This document shows, one piece after another, positions 52,310 to 60,275 of a stretch of DNA of 64,000 nucleotides. The stretch spans positions 155,165 to 219,164 of the forward strand of contig JAUJNG010000006.1 of NCBI GenBank assembly GCA_030448265.1, given 5' to 3'. Below the pieces are notes generated by a model. It was not told the DNA's origin. It saw only the letters and a list, made by a program, of their open reading frames with translations, and did no database searches. Within the stretch, counting starts at the first letter, position 1; each line of letters starts with the position of its first letter. Source of the DNA: Abditibacterium sp. (GTDB lineage: Bacteria > Armatimonadota > Abditibacteriia > Abditibacteriales > Abditibacteriaceae). Both the position numbers and the translations under genes were made by a program.

Positions 52310-53047
52310 TTTCCGGAAGACGCGCACATCCTCGAAAAAGTGGGCGCCTCGCGCGGCCAGATCGCCGAGTGGGACGCGGTGAATGAAACCATCGGCAATC
52401 CCGATCTGGTTCGACTTCTGGGCCGCGATGAAATCGTGCGCTGGTTCCAGACCGTGCGCGAAGCGGCGCCAGGGATTCCGCTTTATCTCAACGAAAACTC
52501 GGTCGAAAACGGCAATAAAACCGAGGCTTTCGAGAAGGAATTACAGTTTCTGCTCGACAAAGGCGCGCCGCTGGGCGGCATCGGCTTGCAGGGGCACCTG
52601 GGCGCGATTCCGATTCCCACCATCCAGCGCAACATCGAGCGCTTCGGCAAGTTCAACCTGCCCATCAAAATCACCGAATTCGACATCGTGACGCCCGACG
52701 AAGCCCTGCAAGGCGACTTCACGCGCGATTTTTTGACGCTCGCGTTTTCGATTCTGCAAACCGAAGGGTTTTTGATGTGGGGCTTCTGGGACGGCTCGCA
52801 CTGGCTCGGCGACGCGCCGGTTTTCTACCGCGACTAGAGCCTTAAACCGTCGGGCCAGGCGTTCAAAGACCTGGTTTTTAAAACCTGGTGGACGAACGCC
52901 GACGGGCAGACCAGCGCCCAGGGCGAGTTCAAAACGCGCGGCTTTTTGGGCGATTATGACATCGCCGTGACTCGCAACGGCGCCAGCAAAATTGTCTCGA
53001 CTTCGCTGCCGCGCGCCGGAGGCGTCGTGACCGTCGTCGTTCCGTAG
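52310..53047 (+). pseudogene. GH10 endo-xylanase fragment with internal UAG
   Basis: The frame encodes the C-terminal part of a GH10 catalytic domain: acid/base Glu in AEWDAVNETIG and nucleophile Glu in PIKITEFDIV, then GFLMWGFWDGSHWLGDAPVFYRD. A UAG at 52835-52837 interrupts the usual RDW/Y-SLKPSGQAF, after which the same frame continues to TWWTNADGQ...LGDYDIAVT and stops at 53045. The N-terminal half of the barrel is missing. With 5' loss and an internal stop it is most simply a pseudogene. Confidence 0.85.
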
Positions 53048-53119
53048 GCCGTTTCAACACTCAGACGAAAGAATCCGGCTTCAAAACTTTGGGGTTTTCG
53101 GCCCCTCCAAGACATCGCT

Positions 53120-53458
53120 ATGAAAATTCTTCTCTCCACCACCGTTTTCCGCGCCGCCGTCGCGAGCGCCCTTTTGCTCGGACTGGGCAGCGCCGACGTT
53201 AGCGCCCAACCCAAAAAGGGCAAACCGGCGCCGCTCGGCATGGGCGCCATTCAAAATGCCGAAAAAGTGACCGGCAAAAAGATGACCAGCGCGCAGAAAT
53301 CGCAGATCATGGCGGCGGCCCGCACGCGCGAGTCGAACATCGACAAAGCGCGCAAAGCCGAGTGGAAAAAGTTCCGGATGCGCGTCGCCCAAACCATGGG
53401 AATGAGCCTGGCGCAGATGGAAGCCAAAGAAAAAGCCGCGCGCGCCAAAAAGCGCTAA
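53120..53458 (+). CDS. secreted basic protein, unknown
   Basis: 112 residues. A signal peptide (VFRAAVASALLLGLGSADVSA) is followed by a Lys/Ala/Met-rich helical protein (MTSAQKSQIMAAARTRESNIDKARKAEWKKFR ... LAQMEAKEKAARAKKR). No family recognised. Lies between two pseudogenes on the same strand. Confidence 0.65.
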   Translation: MKILLSTTVFRAAVASALLLGLGSADVSAQPKKGKPAPLGMGAIQNAEKVTGKKMTSAQKSQIMAAARTRESNIDKARKAEWKKFRMRVAQTMGMSLAQMEAKEKAARAKKR

Positions 53459-53462
53459 AGCG

Positions 53463-54336
53463 ATGAAGCGTCCCAACGTTCTCTGGCTCAACTCCGATCA
53501 CTTCGCCTACGCTCATCACTTCGCGCTCAACCGCGACCTGATTCGCACCCCCGCTTTCGACCGTTTGTGCGCTGGGGGCACGCTATTTCCCAACGCCTAC
53601 ACCGTCTGCCCGCTTTGCACTCCGGCGCGTGCGTCTTTGGCGACGGGCCAGTATCCGCACCGTCACGGGATTCTCAACGAGGTTTCATCCCACCTGCGGC
53701 GTGATTCAGGGGCCGAAAGAAACCCACGAATCGTATTTTCTGGCCCACCTCACCAACCGTTATCTGGAGCAGCGCGCGCAGGACGGCGAGCCGTTTTGTT
53801 TGCGCGTCGATCCCTGGGGGCCGCACCAGCCGTATTACGTCGCGCCGCCGTTTGCCAGAACCGTTGACCCCCAGAAAATCGCCCCGCCGCCCAACTTCGC
53901 GCAGGATTACAGCGACCGGCCCGCGCACCAAAGGTGGTGTCTGGACGAAATTTTAAAAGGCGCGACGACCAAAACCTGGCCCCAGGGGGCGCCCGTCGTG
54001 GCGCGCTGTTACGAACATATCGCCCGGGTGGACAGCGCGCTTTTGACGATTCTGGACACGCTCGACCGCTTGAATTTGAGCGAGAATACGCTCGTCATCT
54101 ATTCCGCCGATCACGGCGATTTGCTGGCGGCGCAGGGCGGCGGCTTCGATAAAGGCTGGATTCTGGTCGAAGAAACCATGCGGATTCCGCTCGCCGTGTG
54201 CGGCCCGAACGTCGCATCGGGCGCCCAAAATGAGGCGCTGGTTTCCAATCTTGACATCGTGGCGACAGTGCGTGACATCGCCGGTTCCAATTGGATTGTC
54301 GAAATTGGATTGGAAGAGCACGTTAGTCCTGCTTAA
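53463..54336 (+). pseudogene. sulfatase, frameshifted and internally deleted
   Basis: The first frame (53463 to ~53685) gives a sulfatase N-terminus with the formylglycine signature VCPLCTPARASLATGQYPHRHGI. After HGILNE the homology moves to another frame (from ~53685) with GPKETHESYFLAHLTNRYLE, WGPHQPYYVAPPFA, VIYSADHGDLLAA and DIVATVRDIAG. Around 90 residues usual between the halves and about 110 at the C-terminus are missing. The catalytic Cys remains but the enzyme cannot be complete. Confidence 0.85.
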
Positions 54337-54345
54337 CATCAAAAA

Positions 54346-55278
54346 TCAACCTTTCAGCGCTTCCACGGCCCCCGCGTCACACTGCGGCGACTGAAGAAGC
54401 CCCCTCGCCGTCGCGCCCGAAATTTGGACGACGCTGCCGTGCCGGTGGTCGGGCGGAAAGCTCATTTGCGACGTGACGTCTTCCCAGGTTTGAAAATCTT
54501 TGGTGCGAATCGCGCCGTAGAATTGGGGCTGCCAGTAGCGGTCGTAATAGACGGTGAAATAATCGCCGATTTCAAGCGCCGAAGCCCCCTCGGTGTATTC
54601 GGGAGTGAGCGCTTCGCTGATGTTCTCGTAGGGGCCTTCGAGATGGTCGCTGCTCGCCAGACGCAGCGTGAGGTGGCGCGGCTCGAAGCGCTCGTCTTTG
54701 AAAAGCAGGTAGTAGCGCCCGTGCGCTTTGGCAATGGCGGCGTCGATGCAGGTGTAGCCTGGATCGAAAAAGAGTCGCGTGTCGCTAAAAGTCTCGAAAT
54801 CGCGCGTGGTCGCCCCGAAAATGCGCTGGTTGAAGCCTTCCCACCCTGGCAGACACGGCGTGTCGCCCCAACGTCCCACGATAGTCGAAGACCACAAAAT
54901 CAGCCACTGCGCGTTTTCCTCGTCGTAAAACAGTTCGGGCGCCCAGGTGTTGCGGGTGTCGGGTTCGTGGCCCATGGGCTCGATTTCGCGCTGGCCGTGC
55001 CAGTGAATTAAATCCTGCGAGCGGGCATAGCCAAACGACGGATTTCCGCCCGAAGTCCACACCAGATGGAAGGTGCCGTCAGGCGCCAGCCCGATGCATG
55101 GATCGCGCACCTGGCCCGTTTTGAGTTCCTCGATGGAGATGAAGGGCTTGTCTTGCGACAGCGAAGTCCAATGGTAGCCGTCGCGGCTCAGCGCGAGGTA
55201 AACGCCGTCCTCGCCGCGTTTGCGAAACGAGGTGAAAAGGTAGTAGGAATCGCCGTTAGAAGGAGGAGTTTCGTTCAT
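54346..55278 (-). CDS. GH43-like glycoside hydrolase
   Basis: 310 residues of the five-bladed beta-propeller (GH43/32/62) type: RDPCIGLAPDGTFHLVWTSG, WAPELFYDEENAQWLILWSS with a likely acid/base-region Glu, DAAIAKAHGRYYLLFKD and EGASALEIGDYFTVYYDRY. Cuts arabinosyl or xylosyl bonds by family inference. No signal peptide is seen at the chosen ATG (55276-55278), so it may act in the cytoplasm on imported oligosaccharides. It adjoins the GH10 and sulfatase pseudogenes, remnants of a polysaccharide locus. Confidence 0.85.
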   Translation of the reverse strand: MNETPPSNGDSYYLFTSFRKRGEDGVYLALSRDGYHWTSLSQDKPFISIEELKTGQVRDPCIGLAPDGTFHLVWTSGGNPSFGYARSQDLIHWHGQREIEPMGHEPDTRNTWAPELFYDEENAQWLILWSSTIVGRWGDTPCLPGWEGFNQRIFGATTRDFETFSDTRLFFDPGYTCIDAAIAKAHGRYYLLFKDERFEPRHLTLRLASSDHLEGPYENISEALTPEYTEGASALEIGDYFTVYYDRYWQPQFYGAIRTKDFQTWEDVTSQMSFPPDHRHGSVVQISGATARGLLQSPQCDAGAVEALKG

Positions 55279-55362
55279 GCGCCATAGTTTAAACACCTCG
55301 AACAAAGAGTCTATTGAGAAAATCCAAGGCACCAACAGCTCGCGAGGGCACTCTGAAAGAGC

Positions 55363-56205
55363 ATGAGTTCCACCACAAGTGCGCCGCGCGTTCTTTTGTC
55401 GCGCCGCGCCACTTTTAGCTGCGGACGGCGTTTGCGCCACCCCGATTGGGGCGACGAGCGCAACCTCGAAACCTTTGGCCGCGATTTCGGGCCGCACGGC
55501 CACGAATACACGCTCGACATCGCTTTCGACGGCCCCATTTCGCCCGACGATGGCATGATCGTCAACATTTCCGACCTCAAACCGCTGCTCAAAACCGCCC
55601 TGGAGCCACTGGATGGCCAATTCCTCGACGTAGGCCATCCGCAATTCGCAACCCAGCGCCCGACGGCGGAAAATATAGCGCTCCTGTTGTGGCAAACTTT
55701 GCCGCACAGCGTCGCTTCCGGCACGCTGCGGCGTCTGCGCTTGCAGGAGTCGCGGCGCGTTCGCGTCGAAATCACGCCTCACACCATGAAAACCTCGCGC
55801 ACCTATGAATTCGCCGCCGCGCACCGTCTTTTCGCGCCCCAGCTTTCCGATGAAGAAAACTTTGGGCGTTTCGACAAATGCTCCAATGCGGCGGGCCACG
55901 GACATAATTACAATCTCGAAGTCACCGTCGCCGGAGCGCCCGACGCACAAACCGGCTTCATCATCCTGCCGCAAAAACTGGACGCCATCGTCGATGCAGA
56001 AATCTACGCGCGCTTCGACCACAAACATCTCAACGTCGATTGCCCCGAATTTCGTGATTTGATCCCGACTTCGGAAAATCTCGCCAAAGTGATTTTCGAA
56101 ATCCTGAGCGCCCGACTGAAAAACGACGGTTTCGAGTTGGCCAAAATCGGCCTGCACGAAACCCAGAAAAATTACTTTGAAGTCGAAGCGGGAGACCTCC
56201 AATGA
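55363..56205 (+). CDS. tandem 6-pyruvoyltetrahydropterin synthase/QueD-like protein
   Basis: 280 residues made of two PTPS domains. The second (about 143-280) has the normal metal site: EFAAAHRL and AAGHGHNYNLEV, the Cys in FDKCSN, and a final EIL..; ETQKNYFEV. The first (1-140) keeps HGHEYTLDIAF but has FSCGRRL where FSAAHRL is expected and no Cys before the HGH, so one zinc ligand and the catalytic Cys appear lost. QueD/PTPS act on dihydroneopterin triphosphate. The next gene, folE2 (GTP cyclohydrolase), overlaps by 4 bases, so the pathway link is strong. Confidence 0.9.
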   Translation: MSSTTSAPRVLLSRRATFSCGRRLRHPDWGDERNLETFGRDFGPHGHEYTLDIAFDGPISPDDGMIVNISDLKPLLKTALEPLDGQFLDVGHPQFATQRPTAENIALLLWQTLPHSVASGTLRRLRLQESRRVRVEITPHTMKTSRTYEFAAAHRLFAPQLSDEENFGRFDKCSNAAGHGHNYNLEVTVAGAPDAQTGFIILPQKLDAIVDAEIYARFDHKHLNVDCPEFRDLIPTSENLAKVIFEILSARLKNDGFELAKIGLHETQKNYFEVEAGDLQ

Positions 56206-57218
56206 GCCACACCAACGGACAAATTCGTCCCGAAACCGTCGCCGCCGTTGTCGAACAAGACCTGTTGCCCATCGAGACCGCGACCGGACACGAGCCGCTC
56301 GATTTCGCCTACGACCGCGAATTCGCGGTCGATGAAGCCTACAAAGCCACCCTGCCCGACCTACAAAACGGCTCCCTGATTCGCGGCGCGCCGATTCGCC
56401 TCGAAAAAGTCGGGATTCACAATTTCCGCCTGCCCATCAAATACCGGCGGCGCGGTTCGGACGATTTGCTCGAACTCGAAACCAGCGTGACGGGCACGGT
56501 TTCGCTGGAAGCGTGCAAAAAAGGCATCAACATGAGCCGCATCATGCGCGCCTTTTACGAGCACAAAGACTCCCAATTCACCATCGACACCCTCGCCAAA
56601 ATCCTGGGCGATTACAAGCGCAATCTCGAATCGTTCGAAGCGCAAATCATGCTCAAACTGAGCTATCCGATCCCACAAAAATCGCTCAGATCGGGTCTGG
56701 AAGGCTACCAGTATTACGATGTGATTATGGAAATGGGGCTGGACAAAAGCGACCAAATCCACAAAACGCTGCATTTCGATTTCGTGTATTCCTCGGCGTG
56801 CCCGTGCAGTTTCGAGCTTGCCGAACACGCGCGTTCGATGCGGAATAAAGCGACGGTTTCGCATTCGCAGCGCTCGACGGCGCGCATTTCGGTGAAATTC
56901 GAGGAGATGATCTGGATCGAAGATTTGCACGACCTCTGTCTCGAAGCGCTGCAAACCGAAACGCAAGTCATGGTCAAGCGCGAAGATGAACAGGCGTTTG
57001 CCGAACTTAACGGCTCCTATCTCAAGTTCGTCGAAGATGCGGCGCGTTTGCTCTACGAAGGTTTGTCGCATGACGAGCGGATTTTGGATTTCAAAATTGT
57101 CTGTTCGCATCTCGAATCGCTTCATTCGCACGATGCGGTTGCGGTGGTGGCCAAAGGCATCGAAGGCGGATTCAATACCGATGTCACTTACAACGAATTT
57201 CGGACGTTGTTGAAGTAG
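56202..57218 (+). CDS. folE2: GTP cyclohydrolase IB (FolE2)
   Basis: Opens and rearranges GTP to dihydroneopterin triphosphate. 338 residues; typical features: VGIHNFRLPIKYRR, CKKGINMSRIMRAFYEH, YPIPQKSLRSGLEGYQYYDV, the catalytic Cys in SSACPCSFELAEHARSM, and the C-terminal CSHLESLHSHDAVAVVAKG. FolE2 needs no zinc and supports folate and queuosine pathways under zinc limitation. ATGA overlap with the tandem PTPS gene. A dispersed palindrome follows. Confidence 0.95.
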   Translation: MSHTNGQIRPETVAAVVEQDLLPIETATGHEPLDFAYDREFAVDEAYKATLPDLQNGSLIRGAPIRLEKVGIHNFRLPIKYRRRGSDDLLELETSVTGTVSLEACKKGINMSRIMRAFYEHKDSQFTIDTLAKILGDYKRNLESFEAQIMLKLSYPIPQKSLRSGLEGYQYYDVIMEMGLDKSDQIHKTLHFDFVYSSACPCSFELAEHARSMRNKATVSHSQRSTARISVKFEEMIWIEDLHDLCLEALQTETQVMVKREDEQAFAELNGSYLKFVEDAARLLYEGLSHDERILDFKIVCSHLESLHSHDAVAVVAKGIEGGFNTDVTYNEFRTLLK

Positions 57219-57220
57219 AA

Positions 57221-57302
57221 ATTAACCACAGAGACGCAGAGACACAGAGATTATGAAAAAGAGAATTTAAAATCTCTGTGTCTCTGCGTCTCTGTGGTTA
57301 AT
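57221..57302. repeat. dispersed palindrome, AACCACAGAG family, copy 6
   Basis: ATTAACCACAGAGACGCAGA.. faces ..TCTGCGTCTCTGTGGTTAAT. Between folE2 and the M20 gene. Confidence 0.88.
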
Positions 57303-57324
57303 CTTGTCGTTTAAACTGCCATTC

Positions 57325-58515
57325 ATGCCCGAACTTCATCAAAACTTCGTCGCTCCCTCGCTCGATTTGCCCTGGGAAAGCGACATCATCGCGCTGCGCC
57401 GCGATTTTCACGCCCATCCCGAACTCGGTTTCGAGGAAGTGCGAACGGCGGGCATCGTGGCGCAGCGCCTGCGCGATCTGGGCCTCGAAGTGCGCGAAAA
57501 CGTCGGAAAAACCGGCGTCGTCGGCCTCCTGAAAGGCGCCAAAGCTGGCCCCTGCGTGCTGGTGCGCGCCGATATGGATGCGCTTCCCATCCACGAAGAG
57601 AACGAGTGGGAGTGGAAATCGAAAAATGGCGGCAAAATGCACGCCTGCGGGCACGACGCCCACACCGCAATCGGGCTTTGCGTGGCGCGCATTTTGGCCG
57701 AGGAACGCGAGAATCTGGCGGGAAGCGTCAAATTCATGTTTCAGCCCGCCGAAGAAGGCATGGGCGGCGCGGGACGCATGATTGCAGATGGCGTTTTGGA
57801 AGATCCCCGTCCCGATTTCGCGCTCGGTTTGCACGTTTGGACACCGCTTGCGGCGGGACAGATCGGCGTTTCGAGCGGGCCGGTGATGGCCTGCGCCGAT
57901 GGTTTTCAAGCGCGCATTTTCGGCAAAGGCGGTCATGGCGCGATGCCCGAACAAACGACGGATGCGGTTTTAATCGCAGCGCACATCGTGACGGCGCTGC
58001 AAAGTATCGTGGCGCGCAACCTCAAACCGCTCGATGCGGGCGTGGTCACGGTCGGAAAACTCGAAGCGGGAACAGCGTTCAATATCATTCCTGGCGAGGC
58101 AACTCTCGAAGGCACCACGCGCGCTTTTTCGCCCGATGTGCGCGATTTGCTCAACACTCGCTGCCGCGAAATCATCGAAACCCTGCCGCAAGCCTTCGGT
58201 GGGCGCGGCGAATGGAAGTTCATCGAAGGCTTTCCGGCGACTGTCAACGACCAAAACGTGGTTCAGCGTTTGATTCCGGCGCTGGAAAGCGTCGCGGGCG
58301 CGCAGAACGTGCGGGAGTTCGAGCCGACGCTGGGCGCCGAGGATTTTTCTCTGGTTTTGCAGCAAATCCCTGGCTGCTATTTTTTCGTGGGCGCGCGCAA
58401 CCCCGCCATCGACGCGATTTATCCGCACCACCACCCCAAATTCAACATCGACGAAAGCGCGCTGCCTCTGGGAACACGCGCCCTTGTCGCCGCCGTGAGG
58501 GAGCTGCTTTCGTGA
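57325..58515 (+). CDS. M20-family amidohydrolase
   Basis: 396 residues, M20D type (hippurate/IAA-amino-acid hydrolase, N-acetyldiaminopimelate deacetylase): RRDFHAHPELGFEE, VLVRADMDALPI, MHACGHDAHTAIGL, QPAEEGMGGAGRMI (metal ligands His/Asp/Glu), the dimerisation insert GKGGHGAMPE and the C-terminal EPTLGAEDFSLVL. Removes an acyl group from an amino acid; the substrate is unknown. The ATG at 57325 is used. The next gene overlaps by 4 bases. Confidence 0.93.
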   Translation: MPELHQNFVAPSLDLPWESDIIALRRDFHAHPELGFEEVRTAGIVAQRLRDLGLEVRENVGKTGVVGLLKGAKAGPCVLVRADMDALPIHEENEWEWKSKNGGKMHACGHDAHTAIGLCVARILAEERENLAGSVKFMFQPAEEGMGGAGRMIADGVLEDPRPDFALGLHVWTPLAAGQIGVSSGPVMACADGFQARIFGKGGHGAMPEQTTDAVLIAAHIVTALQSIVARNLKPLDAGVVTVGKLEAGTAFNIIPGEATLEGTTRAFSPDVRDLLNTRCREIIETLPQAFGGRGEWKFIEGFPATVNDQNVVQRLIPALESVAGAQNVREFEPTLGAEDFSLVLQQIPGCYFFVGARNPAIDAIYPHHHPKFNIDESALPLGTRALVAAVRELLS

Positions 58516-59627
58516 GCGCCATCGCCGAAGTGCCGACTCAAACCACCGACGAAATCAACGCGCGCATTCTGAGCGTTTCCGAAGATAAAATTCAAGGTTT
58601 TCTCCCCGACCCTTTCGGCGAAATCGCGCGCCTGAGCGATTTGCCGCTCGAAATTGTTATCGAACGCATCGCGGCGATGCTGCGCGCCGGAACGATTCGC
58701 CGCGTGCGCCAGACGCTGATGGCGACCAATCTGGCGCCAGGCGCACTCGTGGCGTGGCAGGTTCCCGAAGAGAAACTGGAGGGCGCCTTCGATTGGATGT
58801 TTCACAACGACCCCTTTTCCGGCCATGTCGTGATTCGCACCACCGATGCGCCCATCGCGGGCGCGCGCTACCGGCTGTGGACGACTCTCAAAGTGCCGCA
58901 GGGCTTTTCGATGCAGCGTCACTGCGAGTATTTGTGCTCTCAAACCGGCGCGACGGCTTTCCAAATGATGCCCGCCAAACGGCTTTTCGCGCTCGGCGTG
59001 GGCCATGTGCGGCGCCGCCTATTGGAAATCGGCTCCAAAACCGAGGAGCCAGGCGCGGTGTTCGATACCCAAATCGCGCAGCTCTCGCCGCTCGAATGGC
59101 GCGTTTTGACCGCGTTGAAACGGGAATTTGAGGCGGACGAACTGACAGCAAATTTGTGGGAAGGCCGTGCGCGGGAAGCGGGCGTGTCGCTCGATGAGTT
59201 TCTCCGCATCGGCGAAAATTTGAACGAGCGGCGCATCATCGGGCGCTTTTCGACGTTTCTGGAACACGCCAAAAGTCTGCAAAGCGGCGAGCGCGTCACC
59301 AAATTCAACGCGCTTTTCCACTGGCGCGTGCCGCAGGGCAGCGAAATCGAGGCCGGTCGCGAAGTGGGCCGCTTCCACATCATGACGCACGCCTACTGGC
59401 GCGAAGGCGGGCCGCAGTTCAACGATGTCAACATCATGGGCGTGGCGCACGGCACTGATAAATCACTGGTTCTGGCCCACAAAGCGGCTATCGACGCCCA
59501 TCTGGAACAGTGCGGCCTGGCCGTCGATTACACCAACGTCTTTTGGGGCGGGCGCAGCGAGATCAAACCGAGCGAAATTTCGCCGTTTGTTTATCGCCAA
59601 TGGGCGCGAGAAAACGGGATAAATTGA
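58512..59627 (+). CDS. fused AhbA/AhbB-like (Lrp/AsnC-type) protein
   Basis: 371 residues made of two Lrp/AsnC-like units. Each begins with a winged-helix pattern (LPDPFGEIARLSDLPLEIVIERIAAMLRAGTIRRVR and LSPLEWRVLTALKREFEADEL...LNERRIIGR) followed by a ferredoxin-like part (APGALVAWQVPEEKLE ... YRLWTTLKVP; FHWRVPQGSEI). This arrangement, with YxLW, is that of siroheme decarboxylase AhbA/AhbB and NirD/L/G/H, usually two subunits. A fused version may make a tetrapyrrole decarboxylase or a regulator. GTG start overlaps the M20 gene. No other alternative-haem genes are nearby. Confidence 0.75.
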   Translation: MSAIAEVPTQTTDEINARILSVSEDKIQGFLPDPFGEIARLSDLPLEIVIERIAAMLRAGTIRRVRQTLMATNLAPGALVAWQVPEEKLEGAFDWMFHNDPFSGHVVIRTTDAPIAGARYRLWTTLKVPQGFSMQRHCEYLCSQTGATAFQMMPAKRLFALGVGHVRRRLLEIGSKTEEPGAVFDTQIAQLSPLEWRVLTALKREFEADELTANLWEGRAREAGVSLDEFLRIGENLNERRIIGRFSTFLEHAKSLQSGERVTKFNALFHWRVPQGSEIEAGREVGRFHIMTHAYWREGGPQFNDVNIMGVAHGTDKSLVLAHKAAIDAHLEQCGLAVDYTNVFWGGRSEIKPSEISPFVYRQWARENGIN

Positions 59628-59700
59628 ATGTTGGAAGGCGAGATGAGGAAAGAATCGAAATGAGAGAGCAAATCCCCGCGATACGGAATTGTCACAAAGA

Positions 59701-59734
59701 GCGGCAATTTGCAACCTGCAGATGTAAATTGCCG
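59701..59734. repeat. short hairpin GCGGCAATTT / AAATTGCCGC
   Basis: Ten-base arms; the same arms occur at 31642-31680. It lies between the AhbA/B-like gene and the cassette. Confidence 0.55.
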
Positions 59735-59756
59735 CGTGACGCGGCATAATATACTG

Positions 59757-60269
59757 TTCGGCGGCTTGCGCGCAGCGTATCGATTACTCATACTTTCAAA
59801 GGAGGTCAAACGATGCCGATTTATTGGTTAAATATAGATGTCAAGTTCAAAGAGCCAATGGAACTTGAGGATGAAGAAGATGAAAAAACGTCTTATCAAA
59901 AGATATATGGCTATCTGCAAAACATTGGCGCTACGTTTCCAAACGAGAAGGCGCTCAAAGCAGCCATCGCCAATTTGGTTTACGAAGACGAGTTTATAGA
60001 TGCCGCAAACGCAGAAATAATTTACGAATACATTGGCGTGATCCCACCAAACAGAGTGCAAAAGGAAATTTACAAAGACAGAGACATTGCACATTTATTA
60101 CGTTCTGAACCGACGAACGACGGCATTTGGTATCGAACCGGAAGGGGTTTCTACTCGGACGAAGAATGACGCCGAAACTCTCCAACAAGCTGCCGAACAA
60201 GGCGCTGCACCCGACCTCTTACGCTCCGTTCGTTCCTCACTTCGCTACAGCGGCTGGTGAGATTGGTCG
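59757..60269 (+). mobile_element. solitary integron-type gene cassette
   Basis: 513 bp. The left boundary is G|TTCGGC (crossover after 59756). The attC at the right end begins with R'' GCCGAAC (60192-60198), the exact complement of GTTCGGC, as the cassette rule requires: the first six bases of a cassette complement R'' of its own attC. It ends before TTAGCC. It carries one ORF with a strong ribosome-binding site and markedly more AT-rich composition than its neighbours. No integrase or other attC was seen in the window. It lies at the end of cysH, not at an attI. Confidence 0.8.
59813..60169 (+). CDS. cassette-encoded protein, unknown
   Basis: 118 residues, acidic and soluble, beginning PIYWLNIDVKFKEPMELEDEEDE. 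Visible features are many Glu/Asp/Lys/Tyr/Ile residues and no signal or membrane segment; two Tyr-rich patches (YQKIYGYL, IIYEYIGV) and a final RTGRGFYSDEE. AAAGGAGGTC lies 9 bases before the ATG. Base composition is far more AT-rich than in surrounding genes. No family recognised. As the only ORF of a gene cassette it could be defence-, toxin-immunity- or stress-related, but nothing in the sequence says which. Confidence 0.8.
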   Translation: MPIYWLNIDVKFKEPMELEDEEDEKTSYQKIYGYLQNIGATFPNEKALKAAIANLVYEDEFIDAANAEIIYEYIGVIPPNRVQKEIYKDRDIAHLLRSEPTNDGIWYRTGRGFYSDEE

Positions 60270-60275
60270 TTAGCC
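60192..60275 (+). other. attC recombination site
   Basis: R'' GCCGAAC (60192-60198); L'' region AAGGCGCTGCACC; L' region GGTGAGATTGGTC; R' GTTAGCC (60269-60275). GCTGCACC and GGTGAG pair with one extrahelical G, as in folded attC sites. R' is partly the flanking cysH end, which explains its imperfect match to R''. Confidence 0.78.

Noticed and set aside
52835..52837. UAG as a reassigned or readthrough codon in the GH10 gene.
   Set aside because: UAG is used as a normal stop elsewhere in the window (for example at 49215-49217), and the gene also lacks its 5' half, so pseudogenisation is simpler.
53660..53700. Programmed frameshift in the sulfatase.
   Set aside because: No slippery heptamer, and about 90 residues of the fold are missing at the junction.
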